NCBI GenBank assembly: GCA_950295325.1
Contig: OX485803.1
Coordinates: forward strand, 44,467,554 to 44,531,553
DNA length: 64,000 bases
Origin: Polytrichum commune
Taxonomy: Eukaryota > Streptophyta > Polytrichopsida > Polytrichales > Polytrichaceae
Direction of reading: 5' to 3'
Shown: piece by piece, positions 40,249-52,600 of the stretch
Position numbering within the stretch: position 1 is the first letter of the stretch
Layout of the letters: every line of letters starts with the position of its first letter
Notes under the pieces: model-generated
Seen by the model: only the letters and a program-made list of their open reading frames with translations
The model's database searches: none
What the model was told of the DNA's origin: nothing
Program-made: the position numbers and the translations under genes

Positions 40249-40654
40249 TAACAATAAAGGGTGCCATGAAAAAAAATCCAATAATTTGCTACTACTGACA
40301 TGCATTCATCCAAACATTTATGGTGTTAGTATACCGGAGCACTTTTATGTACACTTGACCGTGCTTGCTCTCTAAGACAAACATGCTCAAATTCACGTTT
40401 GGAATAGGTCATAAAGGAGTGGATATAATATTCAAAGCCTTCCCTTTACGTTTCCAACATTCCAGATTTCCTTGTAGACATTTAGAGGTTCCTTTTAAAC
40501 TTATGCAACAACAAAAGGAATCACATCTTTGATGACCCAATTCACCTCTGCACGCGATTCACACAATTTGGCTATAGTTGATTTTTACACTTTATTGAGG
40601 AAACTATTGCCACACAACCATCACCGAAAGTGAGATTATTATTCCCATGTCCTC
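40249..40654. other. non-coding stretch
   Basis: No gene or repeat copy recognised. Confidence 0.4.
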
Positions 40655-40657
40655 TAA

Positions 40658-41168
40658 TGCCCCCTCCCCACTTGACATTAGCTAAGCCTAAAAGTGGGTT
40701 CTTAAAAATGAGCCTCCACACCATCGACATTATCTAGTGCCGAGCCTAGTTGGCAAATGATGTGGCATGGCTTAAAAGTGGAGGTTTTAAGCTAAAACTA
40801 CCGACCCTCCCATCGGTACCTAGACATGAGGCAAGAATGTAGGACCTCTAAAAGTGTTGCCTCCCGCTCTTGTGATTGGTTGCTTTTAGTCTTAGCTATG
40901 AGGGCACGAGTAGCTCCATTAACAAAAACCGATGGTAAGTATTAAGGCATTTGGGGATGGGACAAAAACTATCCAACATTCATTGCTTGATAGATAAAAC
41001 CATGAACATGTGTGAAAGCTACTTAACTAAAACCTACTTGGAAATCTCCGGAGCAAGTTCTTGTAGGTGCATTGGGATAGCTGGACATGTCCGCTATAAC
41101 CGAGGGTGCTTTACCCGGGTTTTAGGGAAGTCTTTGGTTATTTGCTAATGTCAAGTGGGGAGGGGGCA
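40658..41168. mobile_element. MITE, 511 bp, TAA target duplication
   Basis: The ends TGCCCCCTCCCCACTTGACA-TTAGC are a perfect inverted repeat of 25 bp (40658-40682 and 41144-41168). TAA lies on both sides (40655-40657 and 41169-41171). A 3-bp TAA duplication suggests a PIF/Harbinger transposase, though the ends differ from the GGG-type ends of the other Harbinger elements here. No coding capacity. Confidence 0.88.
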
Positions 41169-41171
41169 TAA

Positions 41172-43214
41172 TCTTTGGCATACCATTAGTTACACACAAA
41201 ATAACTCATGTAGACGGAAGCTGCACCAGTGGGAACTTGGACGGAGGATTGAAATTAAAAACTCTACATCTTAAGATTTCTTGTGCATTAAATGTCGAAG
41301 ATTCTATTCGTTTTGTGTTGTCAACATTGGCTAAGTATCTGTAGTAGTAAGTAGAACTGGAAGATGCTTCGTGGTCCATCTGTTTGTGATGCCGGACTAT
41401 GATTTCTAGGTGGGATTTCAATGGTTCTCAATCAATATAAGATTGCCATGTGGCAAAACAATAATATTTTTTTAAGATTTTTTTATTTATACAAGTCACT
41501 TCACATCTTTATATTGGCCTCCTACTTTACAACATTACTCTGCAAACTAAGGGTCTTCCTACATCATCAAGCTCACACTATAGCATGGGTGTAGAGTGGA
41601 GTGTAAAATTTTGCAAGATGCTATGGTTATATTCTTAGGATTCTGTGGCCAGCTCAATTAAAGGTAATGAATTTCCTTGAATTCATTATACACTTGAGGA
41701 CATCATCAAATATTTTTGTAGAAATTCATCAATTCAATGTAAGTTTCTTATATTCAAAACAATTTTTTTTGACAATATCACCACTTCCACACCACTTGTA
41801 CTATCTTCTAAAATATGTAGAACTTTTTGAGATTTTTTTTGTCATCATAAATTGCTTGAGTTTGTAAATCAATGTGTTTTTTTAGTTTTACAATGATTGA
41901 ATATAGAAACAAATGGTTAGATTTGAAACCCTATGTGTATGTTTGATAGGCATTGATTGGTTGCTATAGTTCAATTTGAAGCCAATGTTCATATCAAGTG
42001 AGTGACGTGAGTTTACAAGGTAGCAAAGTAGATGAGGACATCACAAACCTATCATTCAAACATGTGGCAGCATTTTCAAGAGGGGAAAACTTTCATATTT
42101 AACATTCAGGTGCAATAATGAACGAAAGTCTATTTCCAACTCGGTTTAAATATCAATGACTGAGAATGTTGCTATTTGATGATCATCAGCCATGCAATTT
42201 AAGTGCTCATTTAGGTAACCCATGAAGTTTTTTTATGCATCAAACATATATAGTTCTAAAGAAATTCATATTGTAACGATGTTGTTTTAAAATGTAGTAA
42301 ATCTAGAAAGATTGTAGATTTTTTAGGGCTTAAGCAAAAGATTAGTTGCAAGATTTTAAATGGATGTTGAATCCCCAGTCATTGGCACATACTAGATGGA
42401 AGCCATTGTTCCGTTTTGTCCAAGTTCGCTTGAAATTATAATTTTTGACACCCACTTAACATAAGGCCAAGGACTCTAACCGTTAAAATTGGGAGGACCT
42501 TTGAAACCCATCCAAAAGAAAATTGAAATAGATTTTTGTGTGATCATGGGTTTTCAATTGTATTGTAAAGGCATATGCGACCAGGTTCTTAACTAAATCT
42601 TATATCATTTTTTATCTTATTCATGTGGAGTCATTTCATACAACAAAAACTAATAATAAATCACTTGGGTTTTGAGATTTTCAAATGCAAATACAGACTT
42701 GCCTCTTTGAAGTGGGCTTGACGTAAAATTTGATAGACCATGAAACATTATCCAATGTAAGCCTCCATGTTTTCATCCACGCAAACTTCCTTGGTCCCTT
42801 AGGCCCTTGAGCTCTACTTTGTGCAATGTGAAATGAGACAGTCTCGACATTTTCCACCGATGAGAGATTTTGCATTCAAATGGTCACATGCTCTCAAGCT
42901 CTAACCTAAAGTGCATGTTGTGTTTTATTTTGAAATCTTGTCTATGATATAATATTCCATGCCCATGCTTTTTCCTTACATTGTTAGCAATAAGTATTTG
43001 TGTATTTTGGAGTCCATCTTCCATACCCCACCCACCATTACCTTGCTAACTTATGTCAAGCATGTCCGCATTAGTCAAAATTTTATTGTAAGCTGGTATG
43101 CTAAAAGACACAACCCTTCATCCGGGTTGAATTGCATTCCCAATAGGGTAGATGATTCCTAAGTGGTTGGTTTTCTTAATCGGACCTCTAGATTTGATTG
43201 GTATGTGGTTTGGT
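41172..43214. other. non-coding AT-rich stretch
   Basis: No gene. A fragment near 41900-41960 resembles the MFS intron unit (CCCTATG, TGTTTGATAGGCATTG). Confidence 0.45.
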
Positions 43215-43400
43215 GAGGATGAAAGAGCAAACATCATAAAGAGACATGCTTAAAAGAGATTGGACTACGCTTTCAAATATCAATAACTATTCTGCACTTA
43301 ATGATGAAACAAATTGGAAGGACCTATGTATCAAGTTCAGAATCAACAAATGTGGAATTCTTATAATCATTACTAAATAAGGGGAGGCCCGATTTTTAAT
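43215..43400 (+). repeat. repeat family G, copy 1
   Basis: Aligns with 56372-56545: ATCATAAAGA, AGAGATTGGACTACGC, CAACAAA-type text, ACTAAATAAGGG(G/A)AGG and TTTTGTGG/ATTTTGTTG. No coding potential. Confidence 0.7.
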
Positions 43401-44989
43401 CTAGTTTTGTGGTCATTCCTTAGGCATTACTAACCAAAACGGAATGAAGACTAACTTGAGAATTCTTTCTCAACATGGAGGTTCATAACATTAAGTAGCA
43501 ATGCTAGCGGGGTACCCTTTGAGTATCTGCAATATTACCTCATTAAGAAGAGAAAAGCTTGCAAAGCAAGGGTGAATGAATGGAGAATTAATCAAATATA
43601 ATAGGTTTAAAAGGATATCAAAGAGGTTTCCAATGTGGGTATCGGGAGACTTTTCCAAAAAGTACAACTATTGTTTTGACCTCACCAATTTTTTTGTTGC
43701 TTTATAGTTATTAGGATTTGTTTAGATCGTAATTCAACCTAGATTAGAAACTTTGCCACCACTGGCAATAATTTTGTCCTAGAAACCGACATAATTAGTT
43801 TTAAGCATTGTAAGTAACTACTCAAATAAATTAAAAATAATCTAAGTAAACCTCAAAAGATAGCGCTACCTTTGCTCTTGAAAGAGCATCAAACCGGAGT
43901 GTGCCGGTTTGATGCTCTTTTGAGAAGGTCATTCCAGGCTTGCTACTTAATGTTATGTAACTTCTAGTTATAATGTATTGTTGCTTTTGATAATGTCACG
44001 TAAAGGCATAGGACCTGATGTACACTATACTCGTATATTTTGTGATCTCTTGGGGGGCACATTGGTGTTATGGGGCATAGGTGAGGGCCTCTTCTAAGGT
44101 GTTTATATCCGGACTACTCTCAATTCTTGTTCACTCCTCGTTATATTCATGATTCGGGGTGATTTGATCATTGTTACTTCATGATATCTTGGTCATTGTT
44201 ACTCCATGTTATGAATAACAAATAGATGGATGGTCATGTATCTAGTGTATCACTGGTTGTAGGAATCTAGTAGCAAGGTTTACATGCTTGCACTCTTTGA
44301 GAAGGGATAGATTAGCTTGGGTCAACGTAATTGCACATACTAGTGTAGCAAGTTCCAAAATTAAGAGTAAATGTTAAGGAAAAAGTTGAGGTATGTAAGA
44401 AACAATGAAATAATCAAGAACTATATAGCTCCCCCCAAGGTTCACCCTCCTCCTCCACAATGGGTGTTGTGAACATTCAGTTTGTATGCCCAGTTTGTCA
44501 ATGCATTGGAGGCCAATGAATCGCTCTCAATTTTTGTTGTGCAATGTGTCACTAGTATGTAAGAGAACAATAGAGTAGAAGTGCCTAGTTTCATCAGTGA
44601 CCCAATTTTTTTTCTATTGATTACCTCTAAGTTTATCTTTACCCACTCATCATGTGTCTTGGAACTGACACCTAATGAGCTAATTACACACTAACTAGGC
44701 TCTAAATACCCTCACCATGTATCTTTAATCCGGCACCCTATCCAACCAATCATAACAAAGGGATATGAAGGAAGATTCTTGTCCTTGAAACCATGCTTAC
44801 CTTGTGATATCTAGAAAGACTACGTTCTTTGTTTTCAGAATTTTTTGAATTTGTTCCCTAGAGCTCGCCAAATGGCCATCCTCTCGGTAATAGGACATCA
44901 TACCTTACATTAAAGTGATCAAAACCAAGTTGGTTCCTGTGATGCGAGCGATTTCTAGGATAAACATAAACTGAATCATGCCTGTAACG
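43401..44989. other. non-coding stretch with one short hairpin
   Basis: AAAGAGCATCAAACCGG (43881-43897) and its exact complement (43904-43920) form a 17-bp stem with a 6-nt loop. Otherwise no gene or repeat was recognised. Confidence 0.5.
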
Positions 44990-45475
44990 TTTAAATCTCA
45001 AGTTTGAACTTGTGAAGTTCAACCATTTGTGCATCCATCTGTTTCTGTAGCCTAGTTTGAGTTTGAACTTGTGAACTTCAACCAAGCTTATGTGTCTACA
45101 TTTGGATGTGAATGGAAATATCATTTATATGTGGCTCCAATCACTCCAATGATTGTCACCATTTTGGATATCTTGGTAGTTTGAAGGAATGGGCTGCTGG
45201 AGACTGAGAGTCTAGTCACAAGATACACGCAAGAAACTCCATAACCTCTGGGCCACTTGGACATCAAAAGCAAAAGCAAAACAAAAGCAAGTGGCTGCTA
45301 TGCGGGCGGTTCTAAGATAAATGTAGACCAATTGCCCATAACCTATAAATCTGAACTTTGAACCTGTGAAGTTCAACCATTTGTGCATCCATCTGTTTCC
45401 TAAGCCTAATGTAAGTTTGAACTTGTGAAGTTCAACCAGTTTTGCATGAATCTATTTCCGAAGCTTAGTTTCGAT
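44990..45475 (+). repeat. about 60-bp unit, four copies in two pairs
   Basis: Two pairs (about 45001-45120 and 45350-45470) share AGTTTGAACTTGTGAAGTTC, AACCATTTGTGCATCCATCT and GTTTC(C/T), AAGCCTA(G/A). The unit contains the inverted motif GAACTT..AAGTTC. Each pair is preceded by CTA(G)GATAAA..TA.AC. The array lies just upstream of the MLP-like remnant. Confidence 0.75.
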
Positions 45476-45490
45476 CAGACGTGATCAGAA

Positions 45491-46455
45491 TGCCGACCAC
45501 ACCAGAAAGGTCACATGTGATTGATGGTGCTCCGGAAGCCCAGTTTCAAGGCGTGAACACTTCGACATGCTGCTCCCAAAGGCCAAAGACACGCAAATAG
45601 TTTCCCATGCTGAGCACCACGAGGGAGATGGTGGAGAAGTCACCATTTCCACCTCTGTTGTGTGTATGTGCCTCAACTTGTTCGCTTCTCACGCTTCGTT
45701 TTTTGGAGGTTCTAGTTCTTGTCCACTATAGGATCTGATTCAACAACCTTATGAATTTGGTCACATTTGGAACTCGTCGATTCCTACTTAAATACTATCT
45801 TGTCCAACATATGCTCATAATTTGGTTTCTATAATACGATTGCAGATCCCCGTGATGGTGGCACCATCACATTGAAGGGGCTCATGGAAGTGTATGATGA
45901 AACTACGCACACTTATGTTATCAATTTTCAAGGAGACCCAAGATACACTTCTCTAAAGTTCATGGTGAGGTTTTTGCCTGGCCCACCAGCACATTGACAT
46001 GGTTTTTGGATTACACTTCAATTAGCAGCAACACACCTGCCCCAGACAACCTCATGGATGTTGTGCGTGAATTGTTCGAAAACTTCACTAGTCATGCGGA
46101 TGCGCATTTTGCCAATCAAGCCAAAACAGTGAACAGTGATCCCAACAGTGATCTGGTTGTGTCCAGTGTGAAGTCCAAAAAATCTCGACAAAATGAACTA
46201 GGTATAGCTGGATTGAAAGTATACGGTGAGTCTGATGCCCTGATAAATCAATCTCCAGGAGTTTGTTTGTTGGGAAGAGTGTTGGAGCGATTGATAGAGG
46301 TTTATATGGCACATTATTCAGGAATTTCTGTGAGGTTTTCAAATATGATGTTCAGGAAGCACAACACTGAAGAAATACATCCACGCGCACACACTAGATA
46401 CTGTAGTGCGATGCTGGGAGCTTGCTGTGCAAGTGCTGCTGACCTACATAAATAA
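45491..46455 (+). pseudogene. probable MLP/Bet v 1-like (SRPBCC) gene remnant
   Basis: A first segment reads MPTTPERSHVIDGAPEAQFQ, then after a frame change EHFDMLLPKAKDTQIVSHAE and EGDGGE. After a plausible acceptor (TTGCAG at 45840-45845) a second reads DGGTITLKGLMEVYDETTHT and GDPRYTSLKF. After another frame change (45950-45994) it continues TWFLDYTSISSNTPAPDNLM, DVVRELFENF and a 70-codon tail ending TAA at 46455. The order 'LLPK..P..I.S.E..EGDGG', 'G.I.......YDE....Y' and 'W..DY......PAP....V..LFEN' fits plant major latex/Bet v 1-type ligand-binding proteins of about 150 residues. Two apparent frameshifts and an unclear exon 1 donor argue for a pseudogene, though unrecognised introns are possible. 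The family call is from pattern memory. Confidence 0.5.
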
Positions 46456-46635
46456 AGTGGAATCAGTTTGCTTTCAATCGTATTCCACTTGAAAAACATT
46501 CTATCCTCACAGTTTGTGAACTTAACTTATGCAGTGTCCACTACTTACCAGCATACGTGGTTCTGGCAACGTGGTTCATACAAAATACTTAGGATCATTG
46601 TTGCGAAGGACGAACTTTGCAAAGCCTCGTTGAGA
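46456..46635. other. 3' flank of the MLP-like remnant
   Basis: Nothing recognised. Confidence 0.3.
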
Positions 46636-46740
46636 GCTACTTACATAATTACGAGCTACAATTTGTGTAGGATATGTATATGTAGTATAACAAAGTTCAA
46701 ATTAATACCTTTTTTGTGCACTCAGGCTTACTCATACATG
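46636..46740 (+). repeat. repeat family C, copy 2
   Basis: Contains ACGAGCTACAATTTGTGTAG, ATATGTATATGTAGTA and TTTTTTGTGCACTCA. Truncated on the left compared with the 27.8-kb and 48.7-kb copies. Confidence 0.75.
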
Positions 46741-48687
46741 CTATGCGAAAGGTGCATCCCCAGGAAATGTTTGTCACACTTCAAAAGTAGCTACAATACA
46801 ACAATCATGATTCTCACAAATTGTTTAATTTGTTGTAGATAGTTCCTGCCAATTGCATCGAGGTGGGTCGAAGGAGTGGTGGTGGTTGGCAATTAATTCA
46901 GAGGAAGAAGAAGAAGTCGTGGGTTTTCGGGGGGATTGGTTTCTAAGCTTCGGAGCAAAAAGCATTCCATGCTTTGACTCAAGGTTAGGGACTTGTAGGC
47001 GGATGTTAAAGCCTTCAAATTTAACCAAAATGAGTACATCAAGCTAATATCAAACCAGCTAATTCCCTAGAGTGGCGGAGTGCAATAGCTTCCATGAGAT
47101 AGAGCCTAATATGAACTTGATGGTTCAATTGAGAAAAAGACTCGAGACTCTCTAATAACGAAAGATTAAAACTTATCTCTAATGGAGTTCTCTAGGGGAC
47201 ACTCCAACACAAAGTGTGCCTTGTTTTCAACTACATTATAAGAGCAAAAATGGCTAATCTATTGTCATCCAAATTTTTGGATAGAAACCATTATTTTTGA
47301 AATTTCGTTAGTAAGTAGCTCAAATCTTCTCTTTAAACTTTGACATAGTAATAAAACGCTGAAATTAGTGATCCTTACATGAATTAGAGGATTAGTGAGC
47401 TAAGGAGTTCAATGTTTTTTACTATTGGCAGGAGATAACAAGAGTTTTGATGAAGGGCCATAGGCATGTGCAAAATGTGGAGAATTAGGAAAAAAAAAAT
47501 TGAGCTTGGCTATGGACAGAAACATCTTTTGAGAGCCGAGTCTCTTGTGTTTTTCTCATGTATATCTCTGTAGGTCATGGTCAGAAGAACAATCACAGAA
47601 GACTCAACAAGTTTTCCATATAGTTATCAACTCCCTCTCGAGAAGAGAATGGATACTTTGCCATTGTCAAATTGCACAATTCCATAGCCTTCGTGCGGTA
47701 ATTGGGTGTGAAGCCCTTGTCCTTTTTGTGAAGATCAAATTGTTTGAGTGTTATATCACATGGACTGTTCACTTGGTGAAATTGTGTAATCAATCTTCTT
47801 GATTCATGAGAAGAGATCATAGTAATTAACTCTAGTGTCTGAGCACTACCATTGTTGGATGTTGAGTATTGGGTGTGACACCCTTGTTACTGTGAAAACT
47901 CTTACTCATGAGTTTCTGCTGTGTGTGGCAATTTGTGATGTATGACTGTTAACACAATTGTCTAAATCTATTCCCGGGGGTGAATTCCATTGTTGATACT
48001 GAGAATTCTCAATCGGATATTGACTTTATCTCATAGTCTTGCATAATGGCCATAATCTAAAGTCAAGAGAGACACAGAAAGGGAGGCAGTCTTTTAGGAT
48101 ATTCAACTTTGTTGTATGCTATAAACTGATTGGAGTGAAGAAGTGATACATCTAAGTAGGGTTTGTGTGGACAAGTAGTCTTGGGAAAGAGAATGGTCTC
48201 GGCGAATTGATATAGTATTAACTCGCTTCATACATGGCCTTAGAGAAAAGAACACATTTGTCAAGTCCGACATTTGCGCATTGACACAGTCTGAGTGGAT
48301 TCCAGTGAGGAAAACTCTTGGAAAATAATGGCATTTGATTGATGGTCTTATGTGGAGGACTATTCATTTGGTTGCTTTGTGAAACCCTAACATGAATGGA
48401 CATGATAGTCATTGAGGAGTATTACTGTATGACAACAATGAATGTAAACGTGAACTGGATGAAACGCATACATCTATTGTCAACTTTTTCTCTAAACCTT
48501 AGGAGCCCCTTTTGTACATTTAACTGTACCTCAACATTCTTAATAACCTTTCTAAATGCACCTGGTAAAGAAAAATAACACCTCGTCCTTATGTATACTA
48601 TGTACATTAATGCCTCAAACGATACCCGTTCTTACAATCATGTTAGTTCATACGTTGTATGAATCGTCCACTCCCCAATCAACATGT
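46741..48687. other. non-coding stretch
   Basis: Only short, unrelated frames. No gene, RNA or repeat copy recognised. Confidence 0.4.
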
Positions 48688-48845
48688 GTGACTATACGTG
48701 AGTGCACAAAAGGGGTATTTATTCAACATTTTCCGTATTATGCATACATATGCTACACAAATTATAACTCATATTTATGTACAAGTATGGAGGACCTTCA
48801 AAAAATATACAATACAATAAATCTACTTGTATGCTAGTGTCACGA
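48688..48845 (-). repeat. repeat family C, copy 3
   Basis: Reverse-oriented and the best match to 27815-27981, including GAAGGTCCTCCATACTTGTA and GTGCACTCACGTATAGTC on the reverse strand. Confidence 0.8.
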
Positions 48846-49323
48846 GGTAGACCAAAAAAATAAGCTCTAATTAGGGTTTGGTTAGTTCTCGAGGAGGCCA
48901 CACCCTCCTAGAATAAGGATACACGTGCAATCATGTAGTCTTTAATGGGGCCTATTTGCCTACTAGAATGGGTTATAAGGTATGATAATTTTCAAAATAA
49001 TGGTGAATTGTTGTGATTATTGGCACCCTATGGACAAATATAAATAATGATCAATTTAATGGTACCATATATTACTCATATGTAAAAAAATCTCAAATTC
49101 CCCAAGTCCTTAAAGTGTAAAATTGACTATAAGCCTTGCAAGAAGTACACATACAAAACAAAGAAAACAAGGACACTCTAGGGTTCAGAGTTTATGGTTC
49201 GAAATCATAATCAAGCTTGGTGCAAAACAACATAGTCGTGTATTAACAACAACAACGAGTTGCATATACATGTTATGAACAAAACATAACAAGAATATAA
49301 GTTTCATGTTCATTAACATAATT

Positions 49324-49649
49324 TAGGGGGTTTCACCCATGCCGGCGTGGTGCTCACCACCTTAGTCCACCCAACTATGGTGGGGGGTCCTTGGACCTTG
49401 TTGTATGGGTACCTCAAAGCCCTTTGGGGGGATACCATGTCCGGTATCTTCAAGGCACTAGTGGCTAGCTAGGAACTAGTATAGTGTGTCACTATAGTGT
49501 CCATCCTCGAAAGGGGAGAGTAGTATTGTCCCAATGTCCCCTTGTCCAATGGGCATTGGGTCATTGGCATTACGAACGGACACTTTATTCACGCCGGCCC
49601 CTTGCTAAAAAGGGACCGGAGTTTCTATCTATCTATCTAGGGGGTTTCA
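49324..49649 (+). mobile_element. SINE-like retroposon with 12-bp target duplication
   Basis: TAGGGGGTTTCA is repeated exactly at 49324-49335 and 49638-49649. It encloses a 302-bp body that starts CCCATGCCGGCGTGGTGC and ends in TATC repeats. Long direct duplications of variable length plus a simple-repeat tail are the hallmarks of target-primed reverse transcription by SINEs or LINEs. The body is more GC-rich than its surroundings and has no reading frame. I could not identify clear A and B box promoter motifs, so a truncated LINE end is an alternative. Confidence 0.7.
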
Positions 49650-52600
49650 AAATTATGGCTTAGTTAGAGACCTTGATGTCATGCTTCAAGGCTAGCCATA
49701 TGTGTCTAAAAGTCATAATTACAAGGTTCCCATATGCCATACAAAAATAGTCTATATCCTATGTAGCCGCACAAATTTAGAAAACACTTGCAAAAAACAA
49801 CACTAACAATCGCCATAGTGACAAACAAATCCAAAAATGTGTGCTCCAATCACAACCTGATAAGATGGACGAGAAAACAACACAATCAACACAAAGGACC
49901 ACATCAATTAAGACAGCAGAGACATGGTATTTGCAAACAACACATTCTCTACAAAACATACACAACCGAATTTGATTTCATCACAATTATTTTCAAAACC
50001 AAACTTACTTAGTACAATCAAAACCCAAAACAATGAGCACTGATAAAATGTAAAAATAAACACTTACTACATCTTGGTGCGGTGTCTAGGCAAGACCCAA
50101 AAAGTTGATGTAGATGTTGCCAAAGCATCCCAAGAAGTCATGTGGATTTCACAAGTTCTCCACTGAGAGATTTCCACCGCAATTGAAGGTGGGTTAGGAA
50201 GTGGTGTATGGAGTGCCCAAGACTTGACGAATCCTATGTTGCAATTGGAAACTAATGCCTCAATCTCTTGGGAAGGTCACTCCCTCTTATATTAATGCAT
50301 ACATGTGCACTTAGGACATGTTTATTAGGGGGATATTTACCTTGTAGAAAATATTACAAGGCATGGTATTTTTCAAAATAAATGTAAATGCTTGTGTTTT
50401 CATACACCCTATCAGTATTTATAAATTTTTGGGGGAATTTTTTTTACACCCTATTTTACTTATACTGCGAAAGAAAATTGGAAAGAAGATTGTAATTTAA
50501 ACAACACTTTGAAATTTTTCCTCCCAGCACATAAGTAGAGAACATTAACTCCACATTGGATACGTTGGTTCAGTAACGTTCAAGCCAACCAACTTGCAAA
50601 GTCATCAATCCAAGCTTCTTCAACAAAAAATCACCTCTTTTCATCCACTAGCATAGACCCTACCCTAGACCCGCTACCCCTAGTAATTGTTTCCACGCTA
50701 TTTTACATGTACTGACTAGATATAAGAGGCCATTATATGTGATGGTATTTTACATGTAAACATGTTTCATTATTTTAAAACCCCCTACATTATATGTATG
50801 TTTTTGGCAAAATTTATCTACAATGAATACATTAGACCCTATTTTTTTATCACACATTGCTTCTACAATTTTCGCTAGTGACCTCCCCGAGCTCAATCTT
50901 CCAAATGTACACATCGCACTGACAATCCACACCGTGCAAGCAAAATACACCTACCTAGCTACACATATGAAGGTCTTAATCTTGATTTGAAATGAACTTA
51001 TTCAGAGAATTCGCATCTACTTCATCTAGCGTGTAGATTTTGCTACTTGATTCGTATTGTAGAGAATAGTTGATATAATTGCTCAAGCTAGGCTCCAATA
51101 TCTCTTGCTCGCTCCCAAGCTTACTCTCAAGTCTTTGCACATGAATAAATTAGGGTTTCCCAAATGAGCCTAACTCAAATCCCTCCCCACACCTACTAGA
51201 ATCCATAAATCTCGATTTTAATCCACACTAGAAGAAAAAGGTATGCGACGAAAAGGACGATAGGTTTCGGAATTAAAGATTAATAGGAGAGTGGGCAACA
51301 TGGGGCCAACCCCTTTGAAACCCTAGGAGACATCTCACAAGTGATTCCGTCCATCCTTGATTCTTCACCAAAAGAAACCAACAGTCGTTCATCCATTTCG
51401 CATAATTTTAGCGCAAGGTATATGTTTTTTTTTTTATATCTAACTCTTTATGTCCATGATATTTTATATGTAGCGCTTAGGTAATTTTATGATGTTATGT
51501 CAAATGCTATATTACATATAATCATATTTCGCGCACCTAGAGCACCCTATATTATATGTTAGTTATTTACAAATTGTATGACTAGTATTCATCAATTATA
51601 TATAGGATGAACGACTTTATTGATGAATACTAGGGTTTTTCATTAAACACATGATAGGGGTTGATTGTTATTCAAAAATATATTTGTGTACTTATGTTAA
51701 TGACTAGGTATAAATGTAATTTATTTTGTATCTAGATTGTCTATTGTATTTTAATCATTGAAATTGTACGTGTATTGCTTGATTGTACAAAAAAAACTTA
51801 TGTGTAGGGGGCTTTTAGAGTATGTTGCGAATGCATGTCATTCTTGATTTGAATGAAAGATGCACCCCTTGAGATGCCTCTTGATCCCATGCCTGGAACA
51901 CACATTAAACTATCTGAATGACTCCGATGCAAAGCAAGGGTGGATTTGGGTGAACAACAATGCTACACTGAATATGATATTTTCTGTCACTTAGTATTTG
52001 AAATTACGCAATGCTATAACAATCTATTGTGTATCTCATATTTTACCAACAAATATGAAATTGGTAGTTTGGACATCAAAGAACATTAACAGTTTCACTT
52101 TGTAAAAGATAAAAAGACTACATCAATATTAAAAAGATACATGATTGTGTAAATCCAAATAGTAAGTGACACTAAATATCATATTTAGTGTAGTTTTCAG
52201 AAGGATGTAGGGTCGGCTTTGGATGAAAGTAAGATTAGTATTGTGCAAGCATCGGAAGCATAGCTAGGGGTGGGTTACTCATTAATATCCCACATGCAAA
52301 AATCATAAGGGTCCAATTTGTTTTATCGGGTGGCGTGTTGGTTTTAGTGCCGGGTGGTGTGGGCAAAAGGTGGGGGCGGTTTTGGGAGAAAATGAGGTTG
52401 CTTTTGGGTGAAAAGCGGGAGCGGTTCTGGGCGAGTGTCAAGACGATTATGGGAGCTGTTTATGCTAGAAAAGTGTGGTTCTAAGGGCGGATTCAGGAAG
52501 CTAGATGTATGTGACTTCACAAACTTGTAGCTAGTAAATTCATGTAGTGTGCAATTCATTTCTTTTGATTTCTATTATGTCTAAGCCAATTTACTAAGCC

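Noticed and set aside
48556-48901. Short frames sharing a peptide with frames at 27.8 and 46.6 kb
   Set aside because: The similarity comes from non-coding repeat family C; other frames and stops are not conserved as in a gene.
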